Below, piece by piece: positions 53,280 to 64,000 of a stretch of 64,000 nt of DNA. This stretch comes from Ignelater luminosus (taxonomy: Eukaryota > Arthropoda > Insecta > Coleoptera > Elateridae), in NCBI GenBank assembly GCA_011009095.1, contig VTPC01001058.1, positions 153,322-217,321 on the forward strand, given 5' to 3'. How positions within the stretch are numbered: the stretch's first letter is position 1; the number at the start of each line of letters is the position of its first letter. The notes beneath the pieces are model-generated. The model worked only from the letters and a program-made list of their open reading frames with translations. It did no database searches and was not told where the DNA came from. Made by a program: the position numbers and the translations under genes.

Positions 53280-54755
53280 TGTGATTGCAGTCTATTCAGT
53301 AATAAAATAACAGTAGAACTGAAGATTGACTAATATTACGTATAATCTCTGACCTTTGATAATCAAGGTTATAAAGTTGTATTATACATCACGAATTAAG
53401 TTATGCTACAGATATAATATAGAGGTCACATAAATAAAATGTATTTAGAGATTGTGTAAATTGTCAAAATAAATTTATGTAGTAAGTATTTAAGGAATGA
53501 CTAATATTCTTATTAATTTCAATTATTCTAATAGCATTTTAAAGTTATTTTGGAAATTAGGTAACACTTAATATTTTGTGATAGTCATAAAATCATAATA
53601 ATTTTGAAATATCTAATCAAAAGAATTTTATTGCTCATGAAATGAACATAAATGAAAACACAAATTACGTTTCAACTAATGTGTCGAAGTTTTACCAACT
53701 TTATAAATTACCTACCATAATATTTGCCATTTAGAATTAACCATTAAGATTCAGAATAGTTTAGTTTCGTCTCATAGATTGAAGTAGAAATGTTATTCTC
53801 TCGTAAAGGCTGTTTTTTGAATTTAATCCTTTAGCTTCATTGCAGGTGTCACCTGATATCCCACTTACAGGGCAATAATAAGTGCAAGTAGTTTAAATAG
53901 TAGTAGTAATCAAAGTAAGACAGTGATAAAATGTTTCATCATTCATGATCTGCTTGCATTGTAAATACGTCTATATATAGGTTCTTTGACAAACTTTGCA
54001 ACAGGAAAGCTTATTTGACTTTAAGAAAACAAAGTTATATGAACACAGGTCCAATTTGTCTTAATTAAGAAGTTACAGGCTTTTGAAGATCTCACACGAT
54101 AGCAGTGATGAAGCACAAAAAGTACGTTGGCTGTGATAATAACAGTGGTTGTTTGTCATACTCACAAAGATTTTTCTTGTTAGAATTCTGAATCCAAAAT
54201 GTATGCATTTACAACTAGAGAGTATCTAGATATAGTTTTCATATAGATATTTAGGTTTTGTAATAGAAACGTTAGACAAAAGCAATAAGAGAACAGCATA
54301 TTTTTGATTTAGAACTCTGACAAGAAGAAACTTTGTGAGTATGACATAAACAACTTTTAGCCGTTGCTTGTGACCAGGAGCAGGTGGCACGCTACCATAT
54401 GCTACCGATGAAAAACTCCTGGTTTACATGTGAACAACTGTCAGATGTCAACCAATAAGGAATTTTCTCATTGGCAGCATGGTAGCGTTATGGAATTGGG
54501 CTAGAAAACAACGACTGACAGTATTGAATTCTATGTTAAAAAGTGCCTCAACAATGCTAAAATGATTTTGTTCTAGCTTCGAAAATAAAGGAGTTACAGT
54601 AAATTGAAGAAATCGACCATTTTTCACTTTTTCTCTCTGGGGAAAAAACAAAAGATGGCAGCTTATTTCTGGCAACAGTAATGGAATAAGCATGAAAAAA
54701 GAGGTCACGAGTACTTAAGCCGTTTTCATCTATCTGCGCTAATAAGAAAGTTACC
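53280..54755. other. Intergenic upstream of CPQ
   Basis: CPQ promoter region, then AT-rich sequence with one MITE (about 54145-54367, listed separately). Nothing else recognised. Confidence 0.35.
54145..54367. mobile_element. Inverted-repeat MITE
   Basis: Arms of about 60 bases: TTTGTCATACTCACAAAG followed by CTTGTTAGAATTCTGAAT at the left, and the diverged complement containing CTTTGTGAGTATGACATAAA at the right. Ends and target duplication uncertain. Confidence 0.5.
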
Positions 54756-54763
54756 CATTTAAT

Positions 54764-55222
54764 CAGACATTGGAAAGTTACTTTAAAAAAGTAATTAGGT
54801 ACAGTTACAGTTACCTTATCAAAAAATGTAATTAGTTACAATTACAGTTACTTGATTTTAAAAAGTAACAAGTTACCATTACAGTTCCTGCAAATATGTA
54901 ACTAAGTTACTTTACCATTACTGTCAGTTACTTTGATTATATAAAAAAAATAAAGAAAAACTTTTTAGAAGCCATCAAAATTCAAGGTGATTCTAATTAG
55001 TTTTTCTTTGTATAAGCTTACTGTACAACTCTTAGAATTACACAATATGGAAACATGTATTTTCAGAACATCATCAAAACTAAATTTGAAAATCGATTAC
55101 CGTTACACGCTTTTTGTAATTAGTTACAATTACTTTACTGCGTCTTTATAAAGTAACGTGTTACCTTTAGTGTTACTGAAAAATGTAATTAATTACAAGT
55201 AACGCGTTACTTCCAATGTCTG
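54764..55222. mobile_element. hAT MITE rich in GTTAC motifs, perfect 8-bp duplication
   Basis: 459 bp. The ends CAGACATTGGAA are inverted repeats and CATTTAAT is duplicated on both sides (54756-54763, 55223-55230). The interior contains many GTTAC/GTAAC motifs in both orientations (AGTAACGCGTTACTT near the right end), an arrangement found in hAT elements with subterminal transposase-binding repeats. No coding capacity. Confidence 0.88.
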
Positions 55223-55267
55223 CATTTAATCCTATCAAAATTGGACCACACTGTACAGTTTTTAATA

Positions 55268-56100
55268 CAGGGTGTCCCAAGAAACCATGGACATAGATAT
55301 ACCACAGATTCTTGGGGTCAAAATAAGTTGATTGGATCAAACTTATTTACATAACAAAATTACTAAAAAAATTCTGATTTTTTTCAAATAACTTGAACAC
55401 TATCCAATTTGAATAAGATTTGCTATGTAAATATTCCTATGCTAGAAGTATTAGACTAAAAAAATATTTGACATTAGAGCTTAGTGGCATTGATTTAGGG
55501 GCGTGTTCCCTTTTTTAAGTAAAAAGACTATGTCAGTGGCTTTCAAGCATAATTCATATAAAAATCTAATATATCATTCAATTTCTGAAAAAAAAATAAT
55601 TTTCTTCTTTTATCTTCCAGTACATCGCACTTAAAAATATTTGTGCGAGACAATTTATTTAACCAATAAACAACAAAAGCATCACTACAAAGCATTTATA
55701 TATGGAAAAACACATTAACAGCTTTACAAAAATGCTCAAAATAACACCACCTTTGCTTCTCTAGATATCAATCCAATACAAAAAACTGAAATGTAATCAT
55801 ATCAACATACCTTCATTTTATTGGTTAAATTAATGTATCCATAGATCACATAACAATTTACTAGAAAACCAAAATGAAAAAAGAAAAATCGCTAAAATAA
55901 CTTTTTTTCAAAAATTAAACACCAAATCAAGTTTTTTATACTAATTATACTCAAAAATCAGTGGTGTAGTTTTTTTCTTAATTTAAAAAAGGGTACACTG
56001 ATCCCTAAACCAATGCCACCGAGATCAAATTTCAAATATCATTTAAACTATTTGCTAAAAACCGAAAGATAGTTCCGATCTGTTTTTCTATATCTGAGGT
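55268..56100. mobile_element. Possible truncated TIR element
   Basis: Starts CAGGGTGTCCCAAGAAACC after a TA, like the other CAGGGTG-ended elements here. An internal inverted pair (AGTGGCATTGATTTAGGG near 55,485 and CCCTAAACCAATGCCACC near 56,005) suggests a hairpin core. No matching right terminus was found, so the end is approximate. Confidence 0.35.
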
Positions 56101-59100
56101 AAATAAAATTTGTTATTGATGAAATGCAATAAATACTCCTAATGCGATTTAAACATATGTCAAAACTCAGTTTTCTCCTAATTAGTTAAGAGACAAAGCT
56201 GGGCTACTGGGAAAATTTGGGGGCCGTGCAACTTAAATCAACTTTAGATGGTCATTTCTTGGATAAGTATGAACCTGACAAAAAATATGTATAGAACCTT
56301 TTTTGTAAAGAATTTAATTAGCTTTAATTTTGTATAGAGCTACTATTGCCATAAGTTGAAAACAAGCCAAGAAATCAACAAAAAAACTGGTTTCTGTTCC
56401 TTTCCCTATCCTAGAGAGGGAAAATTTCTAGTCAAAGAAATTATTTGAAACTAATATTTATAAGTGGCACTCTTCCCTTGTTAGACAAATATCAAATCTC
56501 CAAAGCCTACTGCTTAAAATAATATTAGTATCATAGTGGTTGTTGTGATACTTAATTTTAGAAATAAGATCATACATTTTGTGCTGAACAATAGTAATAT
56601 TTCCTAAAGGAGGAGAATTCTATCAAGTTCACAAGTTATCTACAGCACTTACCACTTTAATTGAATTTTCCCCCTTTTTTTAGAAATATCAGGAGAATTG
56701 CACGTGATTACTCTATCTCTTCAGTGCAGCAAGTATAGTCCTTTTCGATAGTCCCTGTACAACAAATAAACTATACTGGGTTGTAATGGTTTTTTTTTTA
56801 CTTTACATGTATGCATCAACCTTTTCATTAATAAATATTCTTGGTAAATAATAAAATAAAACCCTGACTGCAACATTTATTGAACAACTCAATAAATAAG
56901 TACAGAAGAAACAAATTCTCAAAGACAATAATTTCTCTTACTAAGTACAGTCTTTGGTGAAACGTATATACAATGTGGAAAGTACTTATAGAATAAGTTC
57001 AATATCAATAATATTAACTAATATTTTTAATTTTGCTTATTTTGACTTATCTTGCATGTCCGTGATGTCATCAGTTTTTAAGTTATGATGTTATATTATT
57101 TCTTTTTGAATGGAATGGTACATTTTTTATTTTGTTTTTGAATGGTACTTTCAAAGGCCTTTTCAACAAACCCATACTTGATACCTTTATCTTAACAGTT
57201 CTTGAGATATTTACATAATTCAATAAAATGTATAGAACACTATTAAAATATTAACAAAAATGATAATAACAACATGGTGGAGTACCAACTCATTATGCTT
57301 GTCCTATTTGCGATTATCTAGATACTGTTTTTCCAAACAGGCACATATTATTAGTTTACCTATTTTAGCATTTTTTCAAAGTATAATAATTGGTATTAAG
57401 ATTATTGAATTTATTCGATAACTACTTTCCAAACTATATGTCATAGCCAGATATCAAAACTTGCCATTTTATTAAAGTGCAATCATATTGTAAAAAGTTG
57501 GTAAAAATCACATTACACATCACATAGAAGTGAACGTGATGAAGGGAGGGGGGAGGTAATTTAAAGGTACTATACCTTAGTAACAATCTTGAAAAAAGAC
57601 AGTCTTGCCTTGTTAAAAGGAACCAGCCATTTGGCCGTACATATGGTAAACACACTAATTCTTCTTGTACTTTAAAGAGGTATAACAGTTTTTAACATTT
57701 TTACAATCCCTAAATAACCCTTCTGCAAGTTTATAACTTTTATTGTTTAATTTGATAATGTAAAGATTATAAAATTCTTACTATAACTATTTCAACTGTT
57801 TTATAAAGCATGGAACTTAATGGCCATGTTTTTTAAGTGTACGAACAACTGTTCGAGTACTCGAACATGGAAAATAGCGTTTTTAAATGTGATCGCAACA
57901 TGTTGATATGTGTTTTAATACCAGCACAAACGTTCAAACAAGCTGTGCAAACATGATTTTCATCCACCATGTAGAGAGGAGGTGCACGAGAATAGAACTG
58001 AAAACCTAACCTCTTAAAATTACTTGCAATTATTATTATTGTTGCAGTTATCTTGTAACGCAGTGTAACCACATATCATAAAATGGATATTGTGCATTAT
58101 AAATGTCATTATTATAAACGTAATCAACTGTTATGGTAAGATATAGCAGATCATCCATGTTTTCAATCACAAACAGATAATAAAAATTAATATAGAAATA
58201 AATCGTTTTACAGTGATTTCAATAATCATGTCAAAAATGGTTTTTGTGTATCTAGTAATAATGCAGAAAAGATTAATAAATGAATTTTACAGCAATTATC
58301 AAAGCAATAATATTATTATCAATCTCAATTATATTTTATTGCGCTGCTAAAATGTTATAATTTACAAAAGCCCATATCGAACACTAAAATAAACGTCTAA
58401 AATTCGTTTTTTAATTTATTTGTTCGATAATTTGTTTAGAACATAATATTTAGTGTTCGGGATAACCTTGCATGAACGTACTGTGCAATTTAAAAACACG
58501 GCCAATATTATACATTCTAATTTTCTAAAACAACAAAGCTTTTACAATATGAAGATGCTTTATAAGACAAAGAATTTTGCTATCTAGCTGTGACATATAT
58601 ACATACTTACTTCATTTAGTATTTTAGGAAACTACATATAGATTATCAAAAATTTGAAATTAATATAAATATTTCAGTTCAGCAACCTGTCTTACAATAT
58701 TATAAGCAACTGTTACAAGTACATTAATTATTCTTGAAGTTTACTACTAAGAATTCCAAACTAAGCTTACAGTTGATGACAATCTAGTTTTAAGTAACTT
58801 GCTAGGAGAAATTGGGCTTGTAAAGTTACTTTTAAGATTGTAAAACAGGCTCCAAATTTTCAAAATAAAACATTATGTGATTGTTATACTGTAAGTATAT
58901 TTATAAACATAATTCATTATTTGTTCTTGTTTATATAGAACATAACTAATTAAGGGGTCCAATGCAGTAATTAAACATGTACATTTTTAAAACAAAACAA
59001 CTTATACAGAAAAAATGCTAATACAGTAATTCCATTAACATAAAATCTGAGATTTATATAAATGATAAAAAAATATTACTAAAGTAATAATGTTCATCCA

Positions 59101-59337
59101 CAAAACATTTTCAAGTTAGCTGTTGTGGTTAATAACAATAACCTAATATGTTTCTTAAATATAAGAGAAAATCCTTTTCTCTCCATTTTTTTATAAAATT
59201 CTTGAATATGGACATGTCCAGTTATTACATTGGAGCCCAAACTTTTTAAACGAAAAGAAAATTAAAATTTCACATGATCTTACCAGTCATTACACATTAA
59301 CAATAAACGGATTACTTTACATTTTTTTTATTAAAAA
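56101..59337. other. Intergenic between CPQ and STE24
   Basis: No gene recognised in 3.2 kb of AT-rich DNA. A weak inverted pair (TGGCCATGTTTTTTAAGTG at 57,822; reverse of the right copy near 58,505 TGGCCGTGTTTTTAAATTG) may bound a 0.69-kb element. The STE24 3'UTR should lie directly before 59,338. Confidence 0.35.
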
Positions 59338-60687
59338 CTAATCTTCTTTTGAATGTGAATTTGTTTGCAAAGCTACAAGTCTTTGTAGAAGTGGCGGATG
59401 AGAATGATGCCAAGCAGAGAATAATGAATCATAAATTGGAAATCCTAGATTATCTTTATTTAACTGTACAAGAGCACGTTGTAAAGGATCTGCTTTTCCC
59501 AGTTTTAAAGCAAAGGCATCTGCTTGAAATTCAAAATAGCGTGACAAACAGGTAAGTAGAAATGATAATAGTGCATTATATGGCATCATGATATATTGCA
59601 TTACTACTAATAAACCTACTAATACTGGCTGTAGGTTTGGTGGAAAACCTACTGCTTGATATATAGGTGGAAAGCCGAACATAAATCCAAATACTAAAAA
59701 CATAAGGAATAAATTTGTTTGCATAATGATAATATTCTTAACAATATGTCCATGTTTCCAATGACCAAGTTCGTGTGATAAAACTGCCAATACTTCATCA
59801 TTTTGGCAACCTCCACTCTCAGGATTGGCTAATAATGTATCAAATAAAACAATGCGTTTTGCACCAAATAATCCATAAAAGTAAGCATTACTATGAGCTG
59901 AACGTTTTGAACCTTCAACCACATATAACTGACCTAATGGAAACTTTAATTCGGATGCTAATTTCTCAATATCAGTTCTCAATTCTCCTTCAGGTAATGG
60001 AGTGTATTTATCAAACAAAGGTGCAATATAAGATGGATATATAGTTAAAAGTAGCAAAACAATTATTCCAACGGTTATCCAAAGCCACACAAAAAATAGA
60101 TCGCCACCATACTTAACAATCACTATAATTATTGATGCAATGGGCAAGCTTAAAGCTTGACTTAAAATAAACGATTTTATTTTATCCCATAAATAAAATT
60201 TAGCAGTTTGCTTATTAAATCCATATTTTTCCTCTAGTACAAAAGTGTAATATACGGAAAAAGGTAAATCTATTAATGTAGACATGGCAATCAGCAGAAA
60301 TAACCAAATACAACTTGTGGCAACTTCGCCCTTCCATGGACTTATGGATTCTGCATACATCCACACTGTAGCTAATAAACCACTCCATATAACAAAAGTT
60401 GATAACACTATTGAAAATGCACTTTTAATAAATCCATATTTATCTTTGTCAAGTGTGTATAGTCTAGCTTTATCAAAAGTTTCTTTAGACATTACTTGCT
60501 TTAATTCCGGTGGTACATTTTCAGTCTTTTTACACAAGTGGTACTATAAAGAGCAATTGATAAGAATGGTACAAACTTTAACACAAAAACTTACCTGGCG
60601 AATATCTAAATATAATTCCCAAAGGTATTCTATCCACAAGAATGCCAGTGCGGCATACTGAACTTTTTCTGCATCTATTAAAGCCAT
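59338..60687 (-). CDS. STE24: CAAX prenyl protease 1 (STE24 / ZMPSTE24)
   Basis: Exon 1 complement 60687-60595 (31 codons, MALIDAEKVQYAALAFLWIE), 51-bp intron, exon 2 complement 60543-59338; 432 residues. STE24 is an M48 zinc protease embedded in the ER and inner nuclear membrane. It removes the CAAX tripeptide from farnesylated proteins and cuts prelamin A or a-factor-type substrates; it also clears clogged translocons. Seen: ELKQVMSKETFDKARLYTLD, several hydrophobic helices, DLPFSVYYTFVLEEKYGFNK, the glycine-serine block VVEGSKRSAHSNAYFYGLFG, zinc site HELGHWKHGH at residues 288-297, distal ligand Glu369 in YFEFQADAF with Asp373, and AWHHSHPPLLQRL near the end. Slightly shorter than the human enzyme (475). 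Start chosen because exon 1 supplies the conserved first helix. Intact. Confidence 0.96.
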
Positions 60688-61037
60688 GTTGCTATATTTA
60701 TTTAAGATTTTCTAACAAGTAGTAAAAACATGCAATTGAAAATGAAAATATATCAAATCTTAAATAATTCTGGAATGTATTTAATAAATGAATCGATCTA
60801 ATTACAAGCACTAAGCTGTAATTCTCATTTAATTAAAATAAAATACATATTCTTACAACTTAACAAATTGTTTCTGATATTAACCACGTTAAACCAGTAA
60901 TCAAGAACTTTGCTGTCAAAAATCGATTTATACGCTTTATATATACCGTACTTTATATGTGCATGAATTAAGTTACATATAGAAAGTCATTGTACATCTA
61001 ATTTTTTTTTTGCCTTAACCAGCTTTGATTATACCGG
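60688..61037. other. Upstream flank of STE24
   Basis: Promoter-proximal AT-rich sequence between the STE24 start and the hAT insertion. No motif can be assigned with confidence. Confidence 0.35.
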
Positions 61038-61796
61038 GTAGTGACCAGGGACTAGAACCGGAACCCAAAAGAACCGGAATCGGTACCGGAACTGGTTGAA
61101 TTTAACGGAACCGGAATCGGAACCTTTATTGTGGTCACTGTCAAATGTAGAACCGGAACCGGAACCCTTTCAATTTGCAGTAGGAACCGATTCTTTTCGG
61201 TTCCATGACTCTCACTGTTTCATTCTTTTATAAAATTTGCTATTTGGTATTTGCGGTGTAGTAGTCACTACTTAGTGATGTACTATTTTACCTACATTGG
61301 CTCCGAATGCACTGATTCATCTTGTGTTACACCGTTACACCTTACAATAGACCAACTTAATTGACCAGCACAGCAGAATAAACAAAGCTAACAAGATAAC
61401 AACTGCTTCATGTTCATTGGAACTTGGAAGTTTCTGCAAGTTATTTCATTTAGAGGCTATACATTACTAGTTATTCGCTAACAACGCACTGATAAATTGT
61501 ATATGTTCCAGATTGATTACTTTTCTTAAATATTGTTGAGGTTTCTAAATTTTAGCTTTTTTTTGCAAATCTGATGATTCAGTTAAATTTATTGCATTAA
61601 TTGTCACATGTTCTCGGTGATATCCGACATCATGCACAGGTTTTGAATTTGAACAATCTTATTTGATAATTATTGAAAGTCTAATTTTCCCCCTTTGTAG
61701 CATTTTGCTTGCTCGGTATTAATTTTGCATTACTGTCTTCAAGTTTAGAAGTAACTGTAAAACAAAACGGAAAACACCCAAATTTTGAACATAATA

Positions 61797-63090
61797 CGAG
61801 GGTTGCTATTTATATTTCTGGCCTAACAATGAAAAAACAAGTATTTATGATCGAAATTAGTTTTATTGTTCTTCAAAATATTCTCCATTAAGATTGATAC
61901 ACTTTTCCATGCGTTTGAACCAATTTTCGAAGCACTTTTTCCACTCTGTTTGAGGCAGCTCCAAAATATGCGTTTTGAAACAAAAAACGGCTTCTTCTGG
62001 TGTTGAAAATCGTTGACCACGCAGTTTGGTTTTGATGTACAGGAATAAAAAGAAGTCATTGGGTGCCAAATCAGGGCTGTATAGTGGATGGCCCATCAAC
62101 TCGACCTTCTGGCTGGTTAAATATTCAATTGTTTGAGCAGCGGTGTGAGAGCTTGCATTGTCATGATGAAGAATGATTCGCCTCTTCTTGGAAGTTTTCC
62201 GAATTTCTCCAATGACTTCTGGCAAACAAATGGTTGTGTACCATTCAGAGTTGACCGTCTTACGTTGCTCTAACGCCACTGTTGCCACATGACCGGTAAT
62301 GCCAAAGAAACAGGCAACCATTTACTTCGATGTGCTTCTTTCGCGAACAACTTTTGTTGGATTTGGCTCGTCTTGAAAGACCCACACAGTTGATTGCTGT
62401 TTTGTTTCGGGGTCATATGCGTAGATCCATGATTCGTCACCTGTGCAGATGTTATACACAGCCTTTGATGCACCTTTCGCAAATTTTTTCAACATTTCAA
62501 TGCACCAGTCGATGCGAGCCTTCTTTTGAGCATTGGTCAGGTTATTCGGGATCCAACGGGAACAAATTTTTTTTACGGCCAAATGATCATGTAATATCTT
62601 GTTGATGCTAGTCATACTAATGCCCAAAGATGCCTCAATCTCATAGTATGTCACATGACGATCTTGTTTAATCAGTTCACGCACAGCATCGATGTTTTCA
62701 GGCACAACAACAGATTTTGGACGGCCTTCACGGATTTCGTCCTGGAGTGAACATCGGCCACGTTTGAATTCATTGTACCAGTTTTTTACAGTGCTGTAGG
62801 ATGGAGCTTTATCGCTATATAATGTATTAAGTTCATTGATGCACTCTTGTCGTGATAATCTACGTCGAAAGTTATGAAAAATAATTGCACGAAAGTGTTC
62901 ACGGGTCAATTCCATTTTTTACTAGGGAATGCACTTTTCAATTAACTGGAAACAACACTAATCGAACTCAAATGACAAAATGTTGTGGTTGAGGTTATGT
63001 TCAACAATGTAAAGCTTACACCGGAAATGTCAGCTGACGCCTGGAAACAATCAGTGTTGCCAAGGCCAGAAATATAAATAGCAACCCTCG
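61797..63090 (-). mobile_element. Mariner element, 1,294 bp, nearly intact
   Basis: TIRs of 28 bp are perfect, beginning CGAGGGTTGCTATTTATATT, and TA is duplicated at 61795-61796 and 63091-63092. Length and organisation (one transposase gene filling the element) are classical for mariner. It sits inside the hAT element and therefore arrived later. Confidence 0.95.
61863..62915 (-). pseudogene. Mariner transposase, one in-frame stop
   Basis: 350 codons from the ATG at 62915, read without frameshift apart from a TAA at codon 198 (62322-62324, between RERSTSK and MVACFFGITG). N-terminal helix-turn-helix region with YSTVKNWYNEFKRGR and DEIREGRPKS, then the linker-like RWIPNNLTNAQKKARIDWC. The catalytic triad is present: Asp160 (CTGDESWIY), Asp252 (LHHDNASSHT) and Asp287 (YSPDLAPNDFF), with 34 residues between the last two, so DD34D of true mariner. 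Ends with NLNGEYFEEQ. The copy cannot make full-length enzyme unless the stop is an assembly error or read through. Confidence 0.93.
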
Positions 63091-63419
63091 TAAGTGAGAC
63101 AATGATTATCCTATTTAAAGATTGCACCTAACGTTGAAATTGGTGACTGTTGCAGCAAACATTTGAATTATGTATGTAATCTTGGTACTCCAATGTATAA
63201 TAATCTGTTTTAATATATGCTAAAATTTTAGCAATTAAACATGTTTTTTTATTTGAACCCTTACGGAACCCAAAAAAATTCTGGAACCAGAACCGGAACC
63301 TTTACTTTTAAACCACATAGAACCGGAACCGGAACCTAAACCTATATTTCTAAAATAAGTAGAACCGAAACCGGAACCGGAACCCTTATTTCAAAAGGGT
63401 TCTAGTCCCTGGTAGTGAC

Positions 63420-63803
63420 TACCCCATGCAGCATAGGCTTTTTATTACAATACTAAATCTGTAATATAATTATTTTCTTTTCTAATTATTTAAGAAGCAA
63501 AGTGTAATTAGGTTTTTTGTAGAGAAAAAGTTTTGCATCCGTACATACCATCACATAACTGTTATGTGCATGCCATTGCTTTTCAATTTCCAAACCGGAA
63601 AAATTAAAACTACGGTTTGAAAAACATCAGTGATGCCATGAAATTATAAAATCAAACAAGCATTCTTGGATCTTTCTGTCACAGCTGTGATTAAAAATAA
63701 CTCATAAAAAACTAGGAAAAATATAAGCAGGAAACAGAATTTTATTTATCATCTCAACAAAACAATAAAATGGTATTTGAATAAAAACAACAAAAAAAGC
63801 AGA
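63420..63803. other. Flank of hAT element
   Basis: AT-rich, no gene or repeat recognised. Confidence 0.3.
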
Positions 63804-64000
63804 TCACAACAAATATTCAAATAAATCACCATTTACTGCTAGACAATGGTCTAGCCTGTCATAAAACTCCCACCTAACATTTTCAAGTTGATGCCTAGAT
63901 ATTCTGTCACAAAGAGGCGTAAAAGGTGTCAATATCGTTTAATCCTCTTGAATATTAGAGCGATGGTCTTCGGTGTTTTTTAATATGTTATCTGCATTCG
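63804..64000 (-). pseudogene. C-terminal end of a mariner-like transposase, cut by the window edge
   Basis: The minus strand ends ...QLENVRWEFYDRLDHCLAVN, then GDLFEYLL and a stop at 63804. This resembles the C-terminus of many Tc1/mariner-superfamily transposases (usual pattern: hydrophobic, RRLxxCLxxNGGHFEHLL). Upstream toward 64,000 the frame is broken by a stop near 63,940. The bulk of the element lies outside the window. Confidence 0.6.

Larger units (their letters stand above)
61046..63411. mobile_element. hAT element with GAACCGGAAC repeats, hosting a mariner
   Basis: The ends CAGGGACTAGAACC are inverted repeats; GTAGTGAC is duplicated exactly at 61038-61045 and 63412-63419, the 8-bp signature of hAT. 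Without the inner mariner the element is about 1.07 kb. Both subterminal regions carry repeated GAACCGGAACC-type motifs in both orientations (61,050-61,205 and 63,260-63,400), probably transposase-binding sites. No hAT transposase is recognisable, so it is non-autonomous. Confidence 0.9.

Overview
The window is nuclear DNA of an animal, most likely an insect. It is AT-rich, its genes have GT-AG introns, and it is packed with cut-and-paste DNA transposons of kinds common in arthropods (mariner, hAT, pogo-like, long-TIR elements) plus one RTE-type LINE. The species cannot be named from the sequence. Seven protein-coding genes can be rebuilt by joining exons by eye at splice sites and comparing with remembered family features. 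No search was run.

Layout. (1) 2,038-34,364, plus strand: an Aster/GRAMD1 sterol-transfer protein in ten visible exons (GRAM, VASt, one membrane segment); its 5' end is unresolved. Its introns of 15.7 kb and 9.6 kb hold most of the mobile DNA. The first also holds a complete intronless gene on the opposite strand (15,437-18,073), a GH31 alpha-glucosidase resembling glucosidase II alpha, with a signal peptide and an unusual hydrophobic C-terminal tail. (2) 37.2-38.5 kb: a decayed DDE transposase gene. (3) 39.75-42.66 kb, minus strand: RpS27A (ubiquitin-eS31 fusion) and NSA2 (60S ribosome biogenesis), both with probable 5'UTR introns. (4) 46.76-49.34 kb, plus strand: cyclin K, four exons. (5) 50.60-53.28 kb, minus strand: carboxypeptidase Q, five exons. 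(6) 59.34-60.69 kb, minus strand: STE24 CAAX protease, two exons. (7) 61.04-63.42 kb: a hAT-type element with a perfect 8-bp target duplication, carrying a 1.29-kb mariner inside it.

The genes do not form a pathway; they are ordinary housekeeping neighbours. RpS27A and NSA2 both serve ribosome production. GRAMD1, STE24 and a normal glucosidase II all act at the ER, but nothing suggests co-regulation.

The most interesting points are: the nested intronless glucosidase with a possible GPI-anchor tail; a 2.18-kb element with CACTG termini and a TTA duplication carrying a decayed member of a protein family often left as uncharacterized in arthropod genomes; a 1.8-kb foldback element built from four modules; and several nested or precisely bounded insertions that give a relative insertion history.
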